64,000 bases of DNA. It comes from Micromonospora echinospora. Lineage in GTDB: Bacteria; Actinomycetota; Actinomycetes; Mycobacteriales; Micromonosporaceae. Of the stretch, positions 1 through 9,007 are shown piece after piece. Each line of letters begins with the position of its first letter. Position 1 is the stretch's first letter. The stretch lies in NCBI RefSeq assembly GCF_014203425.1, contig NZ_JACHJC010000001.1:2976001-3040000 (forward strand), given 5' to 3'. Made by a program: the position numbers and the translations under genes. The notes under the pieces were generated by a model that was not told the DNA's origin, ran no database searches, and was given only the letters and a program-made list of their open reading frames with translations.

Positions 1-2840
1 CGCCGCACAGGCTTGGGCAGCGACCGGATCAGCGCGACGACAAGCTCCTCGCGCAGCCCCGGCACCTGCCAGTCGAAGCTCTCCGCCGGCACCTGATTGA
101 GCAGCGGCAACGGGATGTCCACAGTGACGCCGTCGGCGGGCGCGGTCGGGTCGAACGTGTACGTCAGCGGCAGCGTCACGCCGTCGGCCCGCCACTCGTC
201 CGGGTAGTCCTCCTCGTCCACCCCGCCGCGACCGTCGTTGACGAGCAGCTCGCGGGTGAACGTGAGCAGGTCCGGCTGCTCCCGGCGGGTCTTCTTCCAC
301 CAGGAGTCGAAATGCCGGCCGGAGACCACGTCGGCGGGGATGCGCTGGTCGTAGAAGGCGAAGATGCTCTCGTCGTCGACCAGGATGTCGCGCCGCCGGG
401 CCCGGTTCTCCAGCTCCTCGATCTCGGTCAGCAGTCGCTGGTTGTCCCGCCAGAAGTGGTGGTGGGTCTGCCAGTCGCCCTCCACCAGGGCGTGCCTGAT
501 GAACAGCTCCCGGCTCAGCGCCGCATCGATCCGCCCGAAGTTCACCTTGCGGGAGGTGACGAGCGGGATGCCGTACAGCGTGACCTTCTCGTAGGCCATC
601 ACCGCGGCCTGCTTCTTCTCCCAGTGCGGCTCGCTGTAGCTGCGCTTGACCAGGTGCTGGGCCAGCGGCTCGACCCACTCCGGCTCGACCCGCCCGGCCA
701 CCCGGCCCCACAGCCGCGACGTCTCCACTAGCTCGGCGGCCATCACCCAGCGCGGCGGCTTCTTGAACAACGCGGATCCGGGGAAGACGGCGAACTTCGC
801 GCCCCGCGCGCCCAGGTATTCGTGTTTCTGCGCGTCCTTGAGGCCGAGGTGCGACAGCAGGCCGGGCAGCAGCGACTGGTGCACCTTCGGGGTGTCGATC
901 TCCTCCGGCAGGTCGGCGCCGGCGCCGCGCCGGCCCTCACCCATGTCCGAGGTACGCAGGACCTGGCGCAACTGGCTGACGATGTCCTGCCACTCGCGTA
1001 CCCGCAGGTAGTTGAGGTATTCGGCCTTGCACATCCGGCGGAACGCGCTGGAGGACAGCTCCCGCTGCTTCTCCCGCAGGTAGCGCCACAGGTTCAGGTA
1101 CGCGACGAAGTCCGACTCTTTGTCGGCGAACCGGGCGTGCGCCTGGTCGGCCTGGGCCTGCTTGTCGGCCGGGCGTTCGCGCGGGTCCTGGATGGACAGC
1201 GCGGCGGCGATCACCACCACCTCGGTGGCGCAGCCGTTGCGCTCGCCTTCCAGGACCATCCGGGCCAGCCGGGGGTCGACCGGGAGCTGCGCCAGCCGGC
1301 GGCCCAGCGCGGTGAGCCGCTTCGCCGGGTCGGTCTCGGCCGGGTCGAGCGCGCCCAGCTCGTGCAGCAGGTTGACGCCGTCGGTGATGTTGCGCCGGTC
1401 CGGCGGGTCGATGAACGGGAACGCGGCGACGTCGCCGAGCCCGATCGCCGTCATCTGGAGGATGACCGAGGCCAGGTTGGTACGCAGGATCTCCGGGTCG
1501 GTGAACTCGGGCCGGGAGTCGAAGTCCTGCTCGTCGTAGAGGCGGATGCAGATACCGTCCGAGGTACGCCCGCAGCGGCCCTTGCGCTGGTTGGCGCTGG
1601 CCTGCGAGACCGGCTCGATCGGCAGCCGCTGCACCTTGAGCCGGCTGGAGTAGCGGGAGATCCGGGCGGTGCCCGGGTCCACCACGTACTTGATACCCGG
1701 CACGGTCAGCGAGGTCTCCGCGACGTTGGTGGCCAGCACCACCCGGCGGTTGCTGTGCGCGGCGAAGACCCGGTGCTGCTCGGCGGTGGAGAGCCGGGCG
1801 TACAGCGGCAGGATCTCGGTGCCGAGCAGCGACCGCTTGGACTGCACCAGCTTGCCCAGCGCGTCGGCGGTGTCCCGGATCTCCCGCTCGCCGCTGAGGA
1901 ACACCAGGATGTCGCCCGGCCCCTCGGCGGCCAGCTCCTCGACCGCGTCGCCGATGGCCTGGATCTGGTCCCGGACGTTCTCCTCGTCGGCCTCGTCCTC
2001 CTCCTCGGCCTCGGTGACCTCGACCAGCGGCCGGTAGCGGACCTCCACCGGGTAGGTGCGCCCGGACACCTCGACCACCGGCGCCGGGTTGCCCTCGGCG
2101 TCGGCGAAGTGCTTCGCGAACCGGTCGGTCTCGATGGTCGCCGAGGTGATGACCACCTTGAGGTCGGGCCGGCGGGGCAGGAGCTGCCTGAGATAGCCGA
2201 GGATGAAGTCGATGTTGAGGCTGCGCTCGTGCGCCTCGTCGATGATCAGCGTGTCGTACTGCCGCAGCATCCGGTCGGTCTGCAACTCGGCCAGCAGGAT
2301 GCCGTCGGTCATCAGCTTGACCAGGCTGTTCTCGCCCACCTGGTCGGTGAAGCGCACCTTGTAGCCGACCACGTCGCCCAGCTCGGTGCCGAGTTCGTCG
2401 GCGATGCGGTCGGCGACCGTGCGGGCCGCCAGCCGACGGGGCTGGGTGTGCCCGATCAGGCCGGTGATCCCGCGCCCCAGCTCCAGGCAGATCTTGGGCA
2501 GCTGGGTGGTCTTCCCCGAGCCGGTCTCACCGGCCACGATCACCACCTGGTGGTCGCGGATCGCGGCGGCGATGTCGTCCTTACGCTCGCTCACCGGCAA
2601 CTGCGGCGGATAGGCGATCGCCGGCACCGCCGCGCGGCGCGCCTGGAGCCGGGCCTCCGCGCGGGTCACCTCGGCCGTGATCTCGGCCAGCGCCGCCTCC
2701 CGCCGCTGCGGGTCACGCAGCCGCCGCACGCCGTCGAGCCGCCGCTGGAGGCGGCGCTGGTCGCGGAACATCAGCGGGGCGAGGCGGCGGTGCAGGTCGC
2801 GGGCGGTCTCAGGGGCGGCGGGTACGGCTGGATTCTGCAT
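1..2840 (-). CDS. hrpA: ATP-dependent RNA helicase HrpA (3' end beyond window)
   Basis: DEAH-box (DExH) helicase that unwinds structured RNA with ATP in the cytoplasm. The ATG at 2840 opens a frame that stays open to the left edge (about 946 codons). Visible motifs are Walker A GETGSGKT near residue 105, DEAH near 200, a SAT motif, and the family signature QRKGRCGR near 415. HrpA proteins are about 1,300 residues, so roughly the C-terminal quarter lies outside the window. The order of motifs and the N-terminal helical extension before the ATPase match HrpA rather than HrpB, which is present separately at 38-40.6 kb. The long open frames on the opposite strand here are GC-driven shadows. Confidence 0.95.
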   Translation of the reverse strand, partial: MQNPAVPAAPETARDLHRRLAPLMFRDQRRLQRRLDGVRRLRDPQRREAALAEITAEVTRAEARLQARRAAVPAIAYPPQLPVSERKDDIAAAIRDHQVVIVAGETGSGKTTQLPKICLELGRGITGLIGHTQPRRLAARTVADRIADELGTELGDVVGYKVRFTDQVGENSLVKLMTDGILLAELQTDRMLRQYDTLIIDEAHERSLNIDFILGYLRQLLPRRPDLKVVITSATIETDRFAKHFADAEGNPAPVVEVSGRTYPVEVRYRPLVEVTEAEEEDEADEENVRDQIQAIGDAVEELAAEGPGDILVFLSGEREIRDTADALGKLVQSKRSLLGTEILPLYARLSTAEQHRVFAAHSNRRVVLATNVAETSLTVPGIKYVVDPGTARISRYSSRLKVQRLPIEPVSQASANQRKGRCGRTSDGICIRLYDEQDFDSRPEFTDPEILRTNLASVILQMTAIGLGDVAAFPFIDPPDRRNITDGVNLLHELGALDPAETDPAKRLTALGRRLAQLPVDPRLARMVLEGERNGCATEVVVIAAALSIQDPRERPADKQAQADQAHARFADKESDFVAYLNLWRYLREKQRELSSSAFRRMCKAEYLNYLRVREWQDIVSQLRQVLRTSDMGEGRRGAGADLPEEIDTPKVHQSLLPGLLSHLGLKDAQKHEYLGARGAKFAVFPGSALFKKPPRWVMAAELVETSRLWGRVAGRVEPEWVEPLAQHLVKRSYSEPHWEKKQAAVMAYEKVTLYGIPLVTSRKVNFGRIDAALSRELFIRHALVEGDWQTHHHFWRDNQRLLTEIEELENRARRRDILVDDESIFAFYDQRIPADVVSGRHFDSWWKKTRREQPDLLTFTRELLVNDGRGGVDEEDYPDEWRADGVTLPLTYTFDPTAPADGVTVDIPLPLLNQVPAESFDWQVPGLREELVVALIRSLPKPVR

Positions 2841-2968
2841 GTCGTCGCCAAGGATAGGCAGCCGCGCGGCGGACCGCCCCCGGGTTACCGGGCGCCGGGC
2901 GCGCCGCCACCGGCCGGACCGCCCCACGGGGATAAAGTTGCCGCCGACGGGGCCGACGAGGGGCGGGG

Positions 2969-3442
2969 ATGATCATGCGGGACACCGACCGGGCGCTCGT
3001 GCAGGCCGCCACCGCCGTGGCCAAACTGCGCTGCCGCAGCGACAACCACACAGTCGCCGCCGCCGTGCGCAGCACCGACGGCCGGGTGTTCAGCGGCGTG
3101 AACGTCTACCACTTCACCGGCGGCCCGTGCGCCGAGGTGGTGGCGATCGGCGCCGCCGCGACCCAGGGCGCCGGCGAGCTGGAGACGATCGTCGCGGTGG
3201 GGGACCGGGGCCGCGGCGTCATCCCGCCGTGCGGGCGCTGCCGCCAGGTGCTGCTCGACTACTTCCCGTCGATCAAGGTGATCGTCGGGCCGCCGGACGG
3301 GCTGCGCGCCGTGCCGGTGACCGACCTGCTGCCCGAGACGTACGTCTGGTCGGACCAGCAGGTCGAGGTGCCGGCCGGGCCGCGCGCCCCGCTGTGGCCG
3401 ACACCGGTGGTGCCGGGCGTCCGGCAGGCCGCCGAGGACTGA
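2969..3442 (+). CDS. Cytidine deaminase-like / blasticidin-S deaminase family protein
   Basis: 157 aa zinc-dependent deaminase. The CAE motif (residues 54-56) supplies the first zinc ligand and the catalytic glutamate, and PPCGRCRQ (86-93) supplies the other two cysteines. Having Cys rather than His before AE is typical of the CDD/blasticidin-S deaminase fold. It probably deaminates cytidine or a related nucleoside, but substrate cannot be read from sequence. A GAGGGGCGGGG stretch lies just upstream of ATG 2969; a second ATG two codons later is also possible. The gene is divergent from hrpA. Confidence 0.85.
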   Translation: MIMRDTDRALVQAATAVAKLRCRSDNHTVAAAVRSTDGRVFSGVNVYHFTGGPCAEVVAIGAAATQGAGELETIVAVGDRGRGVIPPCGRCRQVLLDYFPSIKVIVGPPDGLRAVPVTDLLPETYVWSDQQVEVPAGPRAPLWPTPVVPGVRQAAED

Positions 3443-3477
3443 CCGGCGCGCCGGTCCGGCGTGGTGAGCCGTGACGC

Positions 3478-3837
3478 TCAGTCGCCGGCGGCGGCCTCCA
3501 GCATCGAGCGGGGCACCGGCACCTGCTCGAAGCGGACCTGACCCTCCGGCACCATCCAGCTGCTCACCTGCGCGACCAGATGGCCCGCGCGTACCGCCGG
3601 GTCGTTGGCGTAGAGCTCACGGGCCATCTGCGGGTCCACCGACAGCACCGCGAAGCCGCGGATCCGCTCGTCGTCGCCGTCCAGGAACGGCCCGGCCGCG
3701 AGCACCGCGCCCTGCTCCACCAGCCCGGCCTGGTGCGCCAGGTGGGCGTCCTGGATCCGGTCGAGGGCGTCGGGCGGCAGGTCCGGCGCGTCGTCCGGGC
3801 GGACCAGGAGCACCACCGTGTGCCTGTCGAATCGCAT
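3478..3837 (-). CDS. YciI-like (YCII-related domain) protein
   Basis: 119 aa cytosolic protein with the ferredoxin-like YCII fold: a conserved H-x-L motif (DAHLAH, residues 30-35), AAGPF near 47-51, and an acidic RxF/VL segment. Members are often small dehalogenase-like or regulatory proteins, and no activity can be assigned. It starts 4 bp after the stop of the MerR gene on the same strand, so the two are almost certainly co-transcribed and this may be a regulated partner. Length is typical of the family. Confidence 0.8.
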   Translation of the reverse strand: MRFDRHTVVLLVRPDDAPDLPPDALDRIQDAHLAHQAGLVEQGAVLAAGPFLDGDDERIRGFAVLSVDPQMARELYANDPAVRAGHLVAQVSSWMVPEGQVRFEQVPVPRSMLEAAAGD

Positions 3838-3841
3838 GTCC

Positions 3842-4774
3842 TCAGGCTAGGTGCTGCCGGGCGTGCAGTGCCCGGATCGACCAGTCCAGCACCGGCGCCA
3901 GGCTCTCGGGCGGTGGCCAGCCGTTTACCACGGAGAGCAGATCCAGGTACCGCTCCCGGCGAGGGTCGCGCGCGGTCCGCAACCGGTCCAGCATCCGCCG
4001 GCGCAGGTCGGCGTCCTCCGGCCGGCCGCAGAGCTGCGCGTACCGGTCTGCCGCCCTGTCCAGGACGGGGTCGGCCCCGGGTGAGTCCGGCTCGACACCG
4101 GCGGCCAGCGCCGGGGCCACCTCCTCCCGGACCACGGCCACCACGTCCCGGCGTACGCCCTCGGTGCCCGTCCGGTCGGCCGCGTGCTGCTCGGCCAGCC
4201 GGCGCAGCCCGGCCCGGAATTCCGGGTCCAGAGCCAGCTCGGCCAGCTCCACCCACGCCTCGATCTGGCAGTCGTCCGGATCGTCCGGCAGCTCCGGCGT
4301 GAGCGACCGGCGGATGCCCGCGAACCCCGGATCGGTCAGCCCGCCGAAGGACGCGTCGAGGAACTCGTCGACCAGCCGCCGTCGCTCCCGCCTTGCCAGC
4401 TCGGCCAGCCGGTGCAGCAGGTTTGCCTGCGACGGGGTGGCCCCGCGCCGGGCGATCACCGTGAGCACCGCGCGGCGCGACCGCAGCAGCCGGATCTGCG
4501 CGGTCAACGCGTCCGCGTGCGCCGAGGCGACCTCGGCCAGGGCGACCTCCCGGGTCACCACCCGGCGCACGGTGGGCAGGTCCACGCCCAGCTCGCGCAA
4601 CGTCCGTACCAGGTCGAGCCGGGCCACCGCGGCCGCGTCGTAGCGGCGGTGACCGGCCGGTCCCCGGTCGGTGGGCGGCACGATGCCACGGTCGGACCAG
4701 AACCGGATGGTCTTCACCGGCAGCCCGGTCCGCCGGGCCAGGTCACCGATCGAGTAGCGCTCCGCACCGTCCAT
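3842..4774 (-). CDS. MerR-family transcriptional regulator
   Basis: 310 aa. The N-terminus carries the MerR winged helix-turn-helix (YSIGDLARRTGLPVKTIRFW, residues 7-26, then the wing with HRRYDAAAV). A helical linker and a long C-terminal helical domain rich in Arg/Leu/Asp follow. The effector domain has no Cys cluster, so a metal sensor is unlikely. It is upstream of the YciI gene (4 bp gap) and divergent from the iron importer, sharing the 4775-4893 promoter region. Whether it regulates either neighbour is inference. Confidence 0.88.
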   Translation of the reverse strand: MDGAERYSIGDLARRTGLPVKTIRFWSDRGIVPPTDRGPAGHRRYDAAAVARLDLVRTLRELGVDLPTVRRVVTREVALAEVASAHADALTAQIRLLRSRRAVLTVIARRGATPSQANLLHRLAELARRERRRLVDEFLDASFGGLTDPGFAGIRRSLTPELPDDPDDCQIEAWVELAELALDPEFRAGLRRLAEQHAADRTGTEGVRRDVVAVVREEVAPALAAGVEPDSPGADPVLDRAADRYAQLCGRPEDADLRRRMLDRLRTARDPRRERYLDLLSVVNGWPPPESLAPVLDWSIRALHARQHLA

Positions 4775-4854
4775 GCGCCCACCATCGCGCCTCCCCCCGG
4801 TGGAGGCGCAACCCCATCGACAGCGCCCGCTTAGGTACGCCTTAGCAGGTCAGC

Positions 4855-4873
4855 TAAGGTAAGGCGCACCTAA
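4855..4873 (+). promoter_or_regulatory. IdeR/DtxR-type iron box
   Basis: TAAGGTAAGGCGCACCTAA matches 15 of 19 positions of the DtxR/IdeR consensus TTAGGTTAGGCTAACCTAA. It lies 20 bp before the GTG of the first iron permease. A second partial half-site (TTAGGTACGCCTTAG) is at 4831-4845. The position is consistent with iron-dependent repression of the whole importer operon. Confidence 0.85.
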
Positions 4874-4893
4874 CCGGAAGGCCAAGATCCCTC

Positions 4894-5940
4894 GTGACCA
4901 CCGTCGCCGTCCGGCCCGCGCGGGCCGGGGCTCCCGTCCGCCGCGGCACCGTCCGCCGCGTCGCGGTCACCGTGGCGGCGGCGCTCCTGCTCCTGCTGGC
5001 GCTGCTGGCCAGCCTGGCGCTCGGCAGCCGGCACCTCCCCGTCGACCAGGTGTGGCACGCGCTGGTGTCCCCGGACGGCGGCGACGCGACCACAGTCGTC
5101 CGGGACATGCGGCTGCCGCGTACCGCCCTCGGGCTGGTCGTCGGCCTCGCGCTGGCGCTGGCCGGGGTGCTGTTCCAGGCGGTCACCCGCAATCCGCTGG
5201 CCGAGCCGCGCATCCTCGGCATCAGCGCCGGGGCCTCGTTCGGCGTGGTGCTGGCCATCGCCGTGTTCGGAGTCGGCACGCTCGCCGGGTACGTCTGGTT
5301 CGGCATCGCCGGCGCGTTGCTCACCGGGCTGCTCGTGTTCGCCGTCGCCAACCGCGCCCGCGACGGCGCCAGCCCGGTCACCCTCGCGCTCGTCGGCGCG
5401 GCCCTCGACGCCGGTCTCGGCGCCCTCGTGTACGCGCTGCTCGTCATCGACGCCCGCACGTTCGAGGAGTACCGCTTCTGGGTGGTCGGCGGGCTGACCG
5501 GCCGGGACGTCGGCGTGGCCGGCCAGGTGCTTCCGTTCGTGGCGGCCGGGGTGGTGCTGGCCCTGCTGGCCGCCCGTGGCCTGGACGCGCTCGCCCTCGG
5601 CGACGACGTGGCCCGGGGACTCGGCCACCGGGTCGCCCTGGTCCGGCTCGCCGCCGGCGGCGGTGGCGTGCTGCTCACCGGCGCCGCGGTGGCCGCCGCC
5701 GGGCCGATCGCCTTCGTCGGGCTCGCGGTGCCGCACCTGGCCCGGGCGCTCGTGGGCGCCGACCATCGGTGGACGCTGCTGGTCGCCGCGCTGCTCGGTC
5801 CCGCGCTGCTGCTCACGGCCGACGTGGCCGGCCGCCTGGTCGCCCCGCCCGGCGAGATCCCCGCCGGCATCATCACCGCCCTGCTCGGCGCCCCGCTGCT
5901 GGCCTACCTGGTCCACCGAGCCAAAACGGTGACGACATGA
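4894..5940 (+). CDS. FecCD-family siderophore-iron ABC permease (first subunit)
   Basis: 348 aa integral membrane permease with the FecCD/BtuC fold, about 9-10 hydrophobic helices. Visible family signatures are QAVTRNPLAEPRILGISAGA (residues about 90-109), and GPIAFVGLAVPHLAR followed by the GEIPAGI segment near the C-terminus. GTG start at 4894 after a GGAAGG stretch. It overlaps the next permease by ATGA (5937-5940), indicating translational coupling. With the downstream permease, ATPase and lipoprotein it makes a complete Fe(III)-siderophore importer. The iron box directly upstream supports this substrate. Confidence 0.93.
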   Translation: MTTVAVRPARAGAPVRRGTVRRVAVTVAAALLLLLALLASLALGSRHLPVDQVWHALVSPDGGDATTVVRDMRLPRTALGLVVGLALALAGVLFQAVTRNPLAEPRILGISAGASFGVVLAIAVFGVGTLAGYVWFGIAGALLTGLLVFAVANRARDGASPVTLALVGAALDAGLGALVYALLVIDARTFEEYRFWVVGGLTGRDVGVAGQVLPFVAAGVVLALLAARGLDALALGDDVARGLGHRVALVRLAAGGGGVLLTGAAVAAAGPIAFVGLAVPHLARALVGADHRWTLLVAALLGPALLLTADVAGRLVAPPGEIPAGIITALLGAPLLAYLVHRAKTVTT

Positions 5941-7076
5941 CCACCCCGGTCCCAGGCCCCCGCGATCTTGCACTTGCCGCCCCGGCGAAAGGGGCGATCC
6001 CGGCGCCGTCGGGGCAGCAAGTGCAAGATCAACGACGCGGGCCTCGGAGGGCCGGGCGCGGGGTTCTGCGGGTCGGGGCGGTGGTGGTGGTGCCGTTCCG
6101 GTGGCGGCCGGTCGTGCTGGCAGTGGTGCTGTTCGTGCTGCTCTGCCTCGCGGTGGTGGTCAGCCTGTCGCTGGGGACGCCGTACGTGGCCCCCGTCGAC
6201 GTGCTGCGCTCGCTCTCCGGCGCGGGCACCCCGTACGACCTCGTGGTGCGCGACCTGCGACTGCCCCGCGCGGTCCTCGCGGCGGTCGCCGGGGCGGCCT
6301 TCGGCGTGGCCGGCACGCTGATCCAGAGCGTCGCCCGCAACCCGCTGGCCAGCCCCGACGTCATCGGCGTCACCCAGGGCGCCGGACTGGCCGCCACGAT
6401 CGCGCTGACCAGCGGCGCGGCGGCGGTGCTGGTGGCGCCGGCGGCGCTGCTCGGCGGCCTGGCCGCGGCGGTGCTGGTGTTCGCGCTGGGCGCCCGGCAC
6501 GGCCTGGCCGCCCAGCGGTTCGTGCTGGCAGGCGTGGCGGTGGCGTTCGCGTTCCGGGCGCTGATCGAGGTCGTCATGCTCACCGCCGACCCGATCGACG
6601 GGCTGCGTGCGCAGATCTGGCTGATCGGCTCGCTCGCCGGCAAGGGATGGAGCGAGGCGGCCTGGATCGCCGGCACGCTCGCCGTGCTGCTGCCGGTGCT
6701 CCTCTGGGCCGGCTGGGCGCTGCGCAGCAGCACGCTCGACGACGACACCGCGCGGGGGATCGGCCTGCGGCCGGTGGCCCGGCGCATGGGGCTGGCCGGT
6801 ACCGGCGTGCTGGCCGCGGCCATGGTCACCGCCCAGGTGGGCGCGGTGGACTTCGTGGCGCTCGTCGCCCCGCAGGTGGCCCGCCGGCTGGCCCGGACCG
6901 AGCGACCGCCGCTGCTCTGCGCCGCGCTGCTGGGCGCGTTGCTGCTGGTGCTCGCCGACCTGGGCGCCCGGCGGCTGCTGGCGCCCACCCAACTGCCGGC
7001 CGGTGTGCTGACCGCGGCGATCGGCGGCCCGTACCTGATCTTCGTGCTGCTGCGTACCCGAGGGAGGCGCTCGTGA
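5937..7076 (+). CDS. FecCD-family siderophore-iron ABC permease (second subunit), with repeat-derived N-terminal extension
   Basis: 379 aa if read from the ATG that overlaps the previous stop. Family signatures include QSVARNPLASPDVIGVTQGA and FVALVAPQVARRL, and the normal protein begins around the hydrophobic helix PVVLAVVLFVLLCLAVV. The first about 48 residues are unusual: they are encoded largely by a 67-bp inverted repeat (5964-6030) read in frame. An alternative start is the GTG cluster at 6081-6090, just before the first helix, which would leave the repeat untranslated. It overlaps the ATPase gene by GTGA (7073-7076). The repeat insertion is an inference from the palindrome and the absence of such a stretch in the family. 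Confidence 0.9.
   Translation: MTTPVPGPRDLALAAPAKGAIPAPSGQQVQDQRRGPRRAGRGVLRVGAVVVVPFRWRPVVLAVVLFVLLCLAVVVSLSLGTPYVAPVDVLRSLSGAGTPYDLVVRDLRLPRAVLAAVAGAAFGVAGTLIQSVARNPLASPDVIGVTQGAGLAATIALTSGAAAVLVAPAALLGGLAAAVLVFALGARHGLAAQRFVLAGVAVAFAFRALIEVVMLTADPIDGLRAQIWLIGSLAGKGWSEAAWIAGTLAVLLPVLLWAGWALRSSTLDDDTARGIGLRPVARRMGLAGTGVLAAAMVTAQVGAVDFVALVAPQVARRLARTERPPLLCAALLGALLLVLADLGARRLLAPTQLPAGVLTAAIGGPYLIFVLLRTRGRRS
5964..6030. repeat. 67-bp GATC-ended inverted repeat (MITE/REP-like)
   Basis: Left arm GATCTTGCACTTGC (5964-5977) and right arm GCAAGTGCAAGATC (6017-6030) are perfect complements over 14 bp. Pairing continues inward through GCCCCG with two mismatches. The element lies in the 5' coding part of the second iron permease. 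Its arms resemble those of the 49044-49098 element (GATC-TG-A-TTG-CG in common), suggesting a family of small non-coding mobile or REP-type repeats. Confidence 0.8.
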
Positions 7077-7975
7077 CCGCGCTGCTGTCCACCCGCGACC
7101 TGGTCGTCGGGTACGAGGGCCGGACCGTGCTGGACGGACTGGACCTCGACCTGCCGGCCGACACGTTCACCGTGATCGTCGGCCCGAACGCCTGCGGCAA
7201 GTCGACGCTGCTGCGCACCATGGCCCGCCTGCTGACCCCCCGGCGGGGCGCGGTGCTGCTCGACGGCGCGGCGATCCGGGACCTGCCCACCCGGGACGTG
7301 GCCCGGCGGCTCGGCGTGCTGCCGCAGAGCCCGCTGGTGCCCGAGGGGATCACCGTGGCCGACCTGGTCGGGCGGGGCCGGCAGCCCTACCAGCGCTGGT
7401 GGCGGCAGTGGTCGGCCGAGGACGGGCGGGCGGTCGAGGAGGCCATGCGGCTGGCCGACGTCGCGGGGCTGGCCGACCGGGCGGTGGACACGCTCTCCGG
7501 CGGCCAGCGCCAGCGGGTGTGGATCGCCATGACGCTGGCCCAGGACACCGACGCGCTGCTGCTGGACGAGCCCACCACGTATCTCGACCTGGCCCACCAG
7601 GTGGAGGTGCTGGACCTGCTGCACCGGCTGCGCGCCGAGCGGGGCCGGACCGTGGTGGCCGTGCTGCACGACCTCAACCAGGCGGCCCGGTACGCCGGCC
7701 ACCTGATCGCCATGCGCGACGGCGCGGTGGTCGCCGCCGGCCCGCCGCGCGACATCCTCACCGCGGACCTGGTCCGCGACGTGTTCGGCCTGGACTGCGT
7801 GGTCGTGCCCTGCCCGGTCAGCGGCGCGCCGCTGGTGGTGCCCGCACTCACCCAGAGCACCCGCGCCGAAAGAGCAGCCACCCGGAACGCCGCCGCCCAG
7901 CCCGCCGCCACCCAGACCTCGGCCGTTCCGGCCGCCACGCCGGCCACTTCCGGCATCCCCGTCGGCGACGCCTGA
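7073..7975 (+). CDS. Siderophore-iron ABC transporter ATP-binding protein (FecE/FepC type)
   Basis: 300 aa ATPase. Walker A GPNACGKST (residues 37-45), Q-loop LPQSP, ABC signature LSGGQRQR and Walker B LLLDEPTTYLDL are all present, as is the switch His in LHDLNQAARY. The C-terminal 35-40 residues (Ala/Thr/Pro-rich, after ALTQSTR) extend beyond the usual 260-residue domain and look disordered. GTG 7073 overlaps the stop of the second permease. It energises import through the two FecCD permeases. Confidence 0.94.
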   Translation: MTALLSTRDLVVGYEGRTVLDGLDLDLPADTFTVIVGPNACGKSTLLRTMARLLTPRRGAVLLDGAAIRDLPTRDVARRLGVLPQSPLVPEGITVADLVGRGRQPYQRWWRQWSAEDGRAVEEAMRLADVAGLADRAVDTLSGGQRQRVWIAMTLAQDTDALLLDEPTTYLDLAHQVEVLDLLHRLRAERGRTVVAVLHDLNQAARYAGHLIAMRDGAVVAAGPPRDILTADLVRDVFGLDCVVVPCPVSGAPLVVPALTQSTRAERAATRNAAAQPAATQTSAVPAATPATSGIPVGDA

Positions 7976-8007
7976 GCGCGCCGACCCGCACCACCGAAAG
8001 GAACACC

Positions 8008-8952
8008 ATGCGTCGTCTCGCCGTCGCACTCACCGCCGCGCTCGCCCTCGGCGTCGGTCTCACCGCATGCGGGGAGAGCGATCCCGTCGGCGGCGCCGGC
8101 ACCGGGGAGACCCGGGAGATCACCCACGCCATGGGCACCACGAAGGTGCCCGCCGAGCCGAAGCGCGTGGTCGTGCTCGACACCGACAAGATCGACACCG
8201 CGTTGTCGCTCGGCGTCACCCCGGTCGGCGCCGCCACCGCCGGTGAGGCGAAGAGCTGGCCCACCTACTTCGGCGCGGAGAAGCTCGCCGGCATCACCGA
8301 GGTCGGCGTGCTCACCGAGCCGGACCTGGAGGCGATCAACGCGCTCAACCCGGACCTGATCCTGGGCAGCAAGTTCCGGCAGGAGAAGTTCTACGACGAG
8401 CTGTCCAAGATCGCGCCGACCGTCTTCACGGAGAAGGTCGGCATCACCTGGAAGCAGAACTTCCTCCTCGACGGCGCGGCGCTGGGCAAGGAGCAGCAGG
8501 CCAAGGACCTGCTGGCCGAGTACGAGAAGCGGGCGAAGGACTTCGGCGCGAAGCTCGGCGACGCCGCGTCCCGCAAGGTCTCCATCGTGCGCTTCATGCC
8601 GACCGAGATCCGCCTGTACGGGCCGGACTCGTTCTCCGGCATCGTCGTCGGTGACACCGGCCTGGGCCGCCCCGAGCGGCAGCTGCTCGCCGGCAAGGAG
8701 GACAAGCGGATGGACCGGGTCAGCCCGGAGCGCATCGCCGAGGCCGACGGCGACGTGGTGTTCGTGACCGCGTACGGCGAGAAGGCCGCCGCCGAGCAGG
8801 CCAAGGTCACCGGCGGCACGCTGTGGAAGGGCCTGTCGGCGGTCAAGGCGGGCAAGGCGCACGTGGTCTCCGACGAGATCTGGATGACCGGCATCGGCGT
8901 CGGCGCCGCCAACAAGATCCTGGACGACCTGGAGAAGTACCTGGCCGCCTGA
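8008..8952 (+). CDS. Iron-siderophore ABC transporter substrate-binding lipoprotein
   Basis: 314 aa. Lipoprotein signal peptide with lipobox LTAC (Cys about residue 22), then a class III periplasmic-binding fold (Peripla_BP_2): PKRVVVLDTDKIDTALSLGV and NPDLILGSKFRQEKFYDEL are typical, and the end IGVGAANKILDDLEKYL closes the second lobe. ATG 8008 is preceded by GAAAGGA. It captures a ferric siderophore outside the membrane and delivers it to the permeases. Last gene of the operon; a strong terminator follows. Confidence 0.93.
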   Translation: MRRLAVALTAALALGVGLTACGESDPVGGAGTGETREITHAMGTTKVPAEPKRVVVLDTDKIDTALSLGVTPVGAATAGEAKSWPTYFGAEKLAGITEVGVLTEPDLEAINALNPDLILGSKFRQEKFYDELSKIAPTVFTEKVGITWKQNFLLDGAALGKEQQAKDLLAEYEKRAKDFGAKLGDAASRKVSIVRFMPTEIRLYGPDSFSGIVVGDTGLGRPERQLLAGKEDKRMDRVSPERIAEADGDVVFVTAYGEKAAAEQAKVTGGTLWKGLSAVKAGKAHVVSDEIWMTGIGVGAANKILDDLEKYLAA

Positions 8953-8966
8953 GCCCCGGCACACCC

Positions 8967-9000
8967 GCGCCCGTCCAGCCGCACGAGGCTGGACGGGCGC
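8967..9000. terminator. Bidirectional terminator hairpin
   Basis: Perfect 14-bp stem GCGCCCGTCCAGCC / GGCTGGACGGGCGC with a 6-nt loop, followed by GCGTGTTT. It sits between the convergent iron operon and the NRAMP gene. Confidence 0.85.
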
Positions 9001-9007
9001 GCGTGTT

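Noticed and set aside
822..2972. Long open frame on the plus strand opposite hrpA
   Set aside because: It is antisense to a clearly conserved helicase and has GC-driven composition (Arg/Gly/Ala/Val with no motif).
5052..5936. Upstream extension of the second iron permease to 5052
   Set aside because: It would overlap the first permease almost entirely; the ATGA overlap at 5937 is the natural start.
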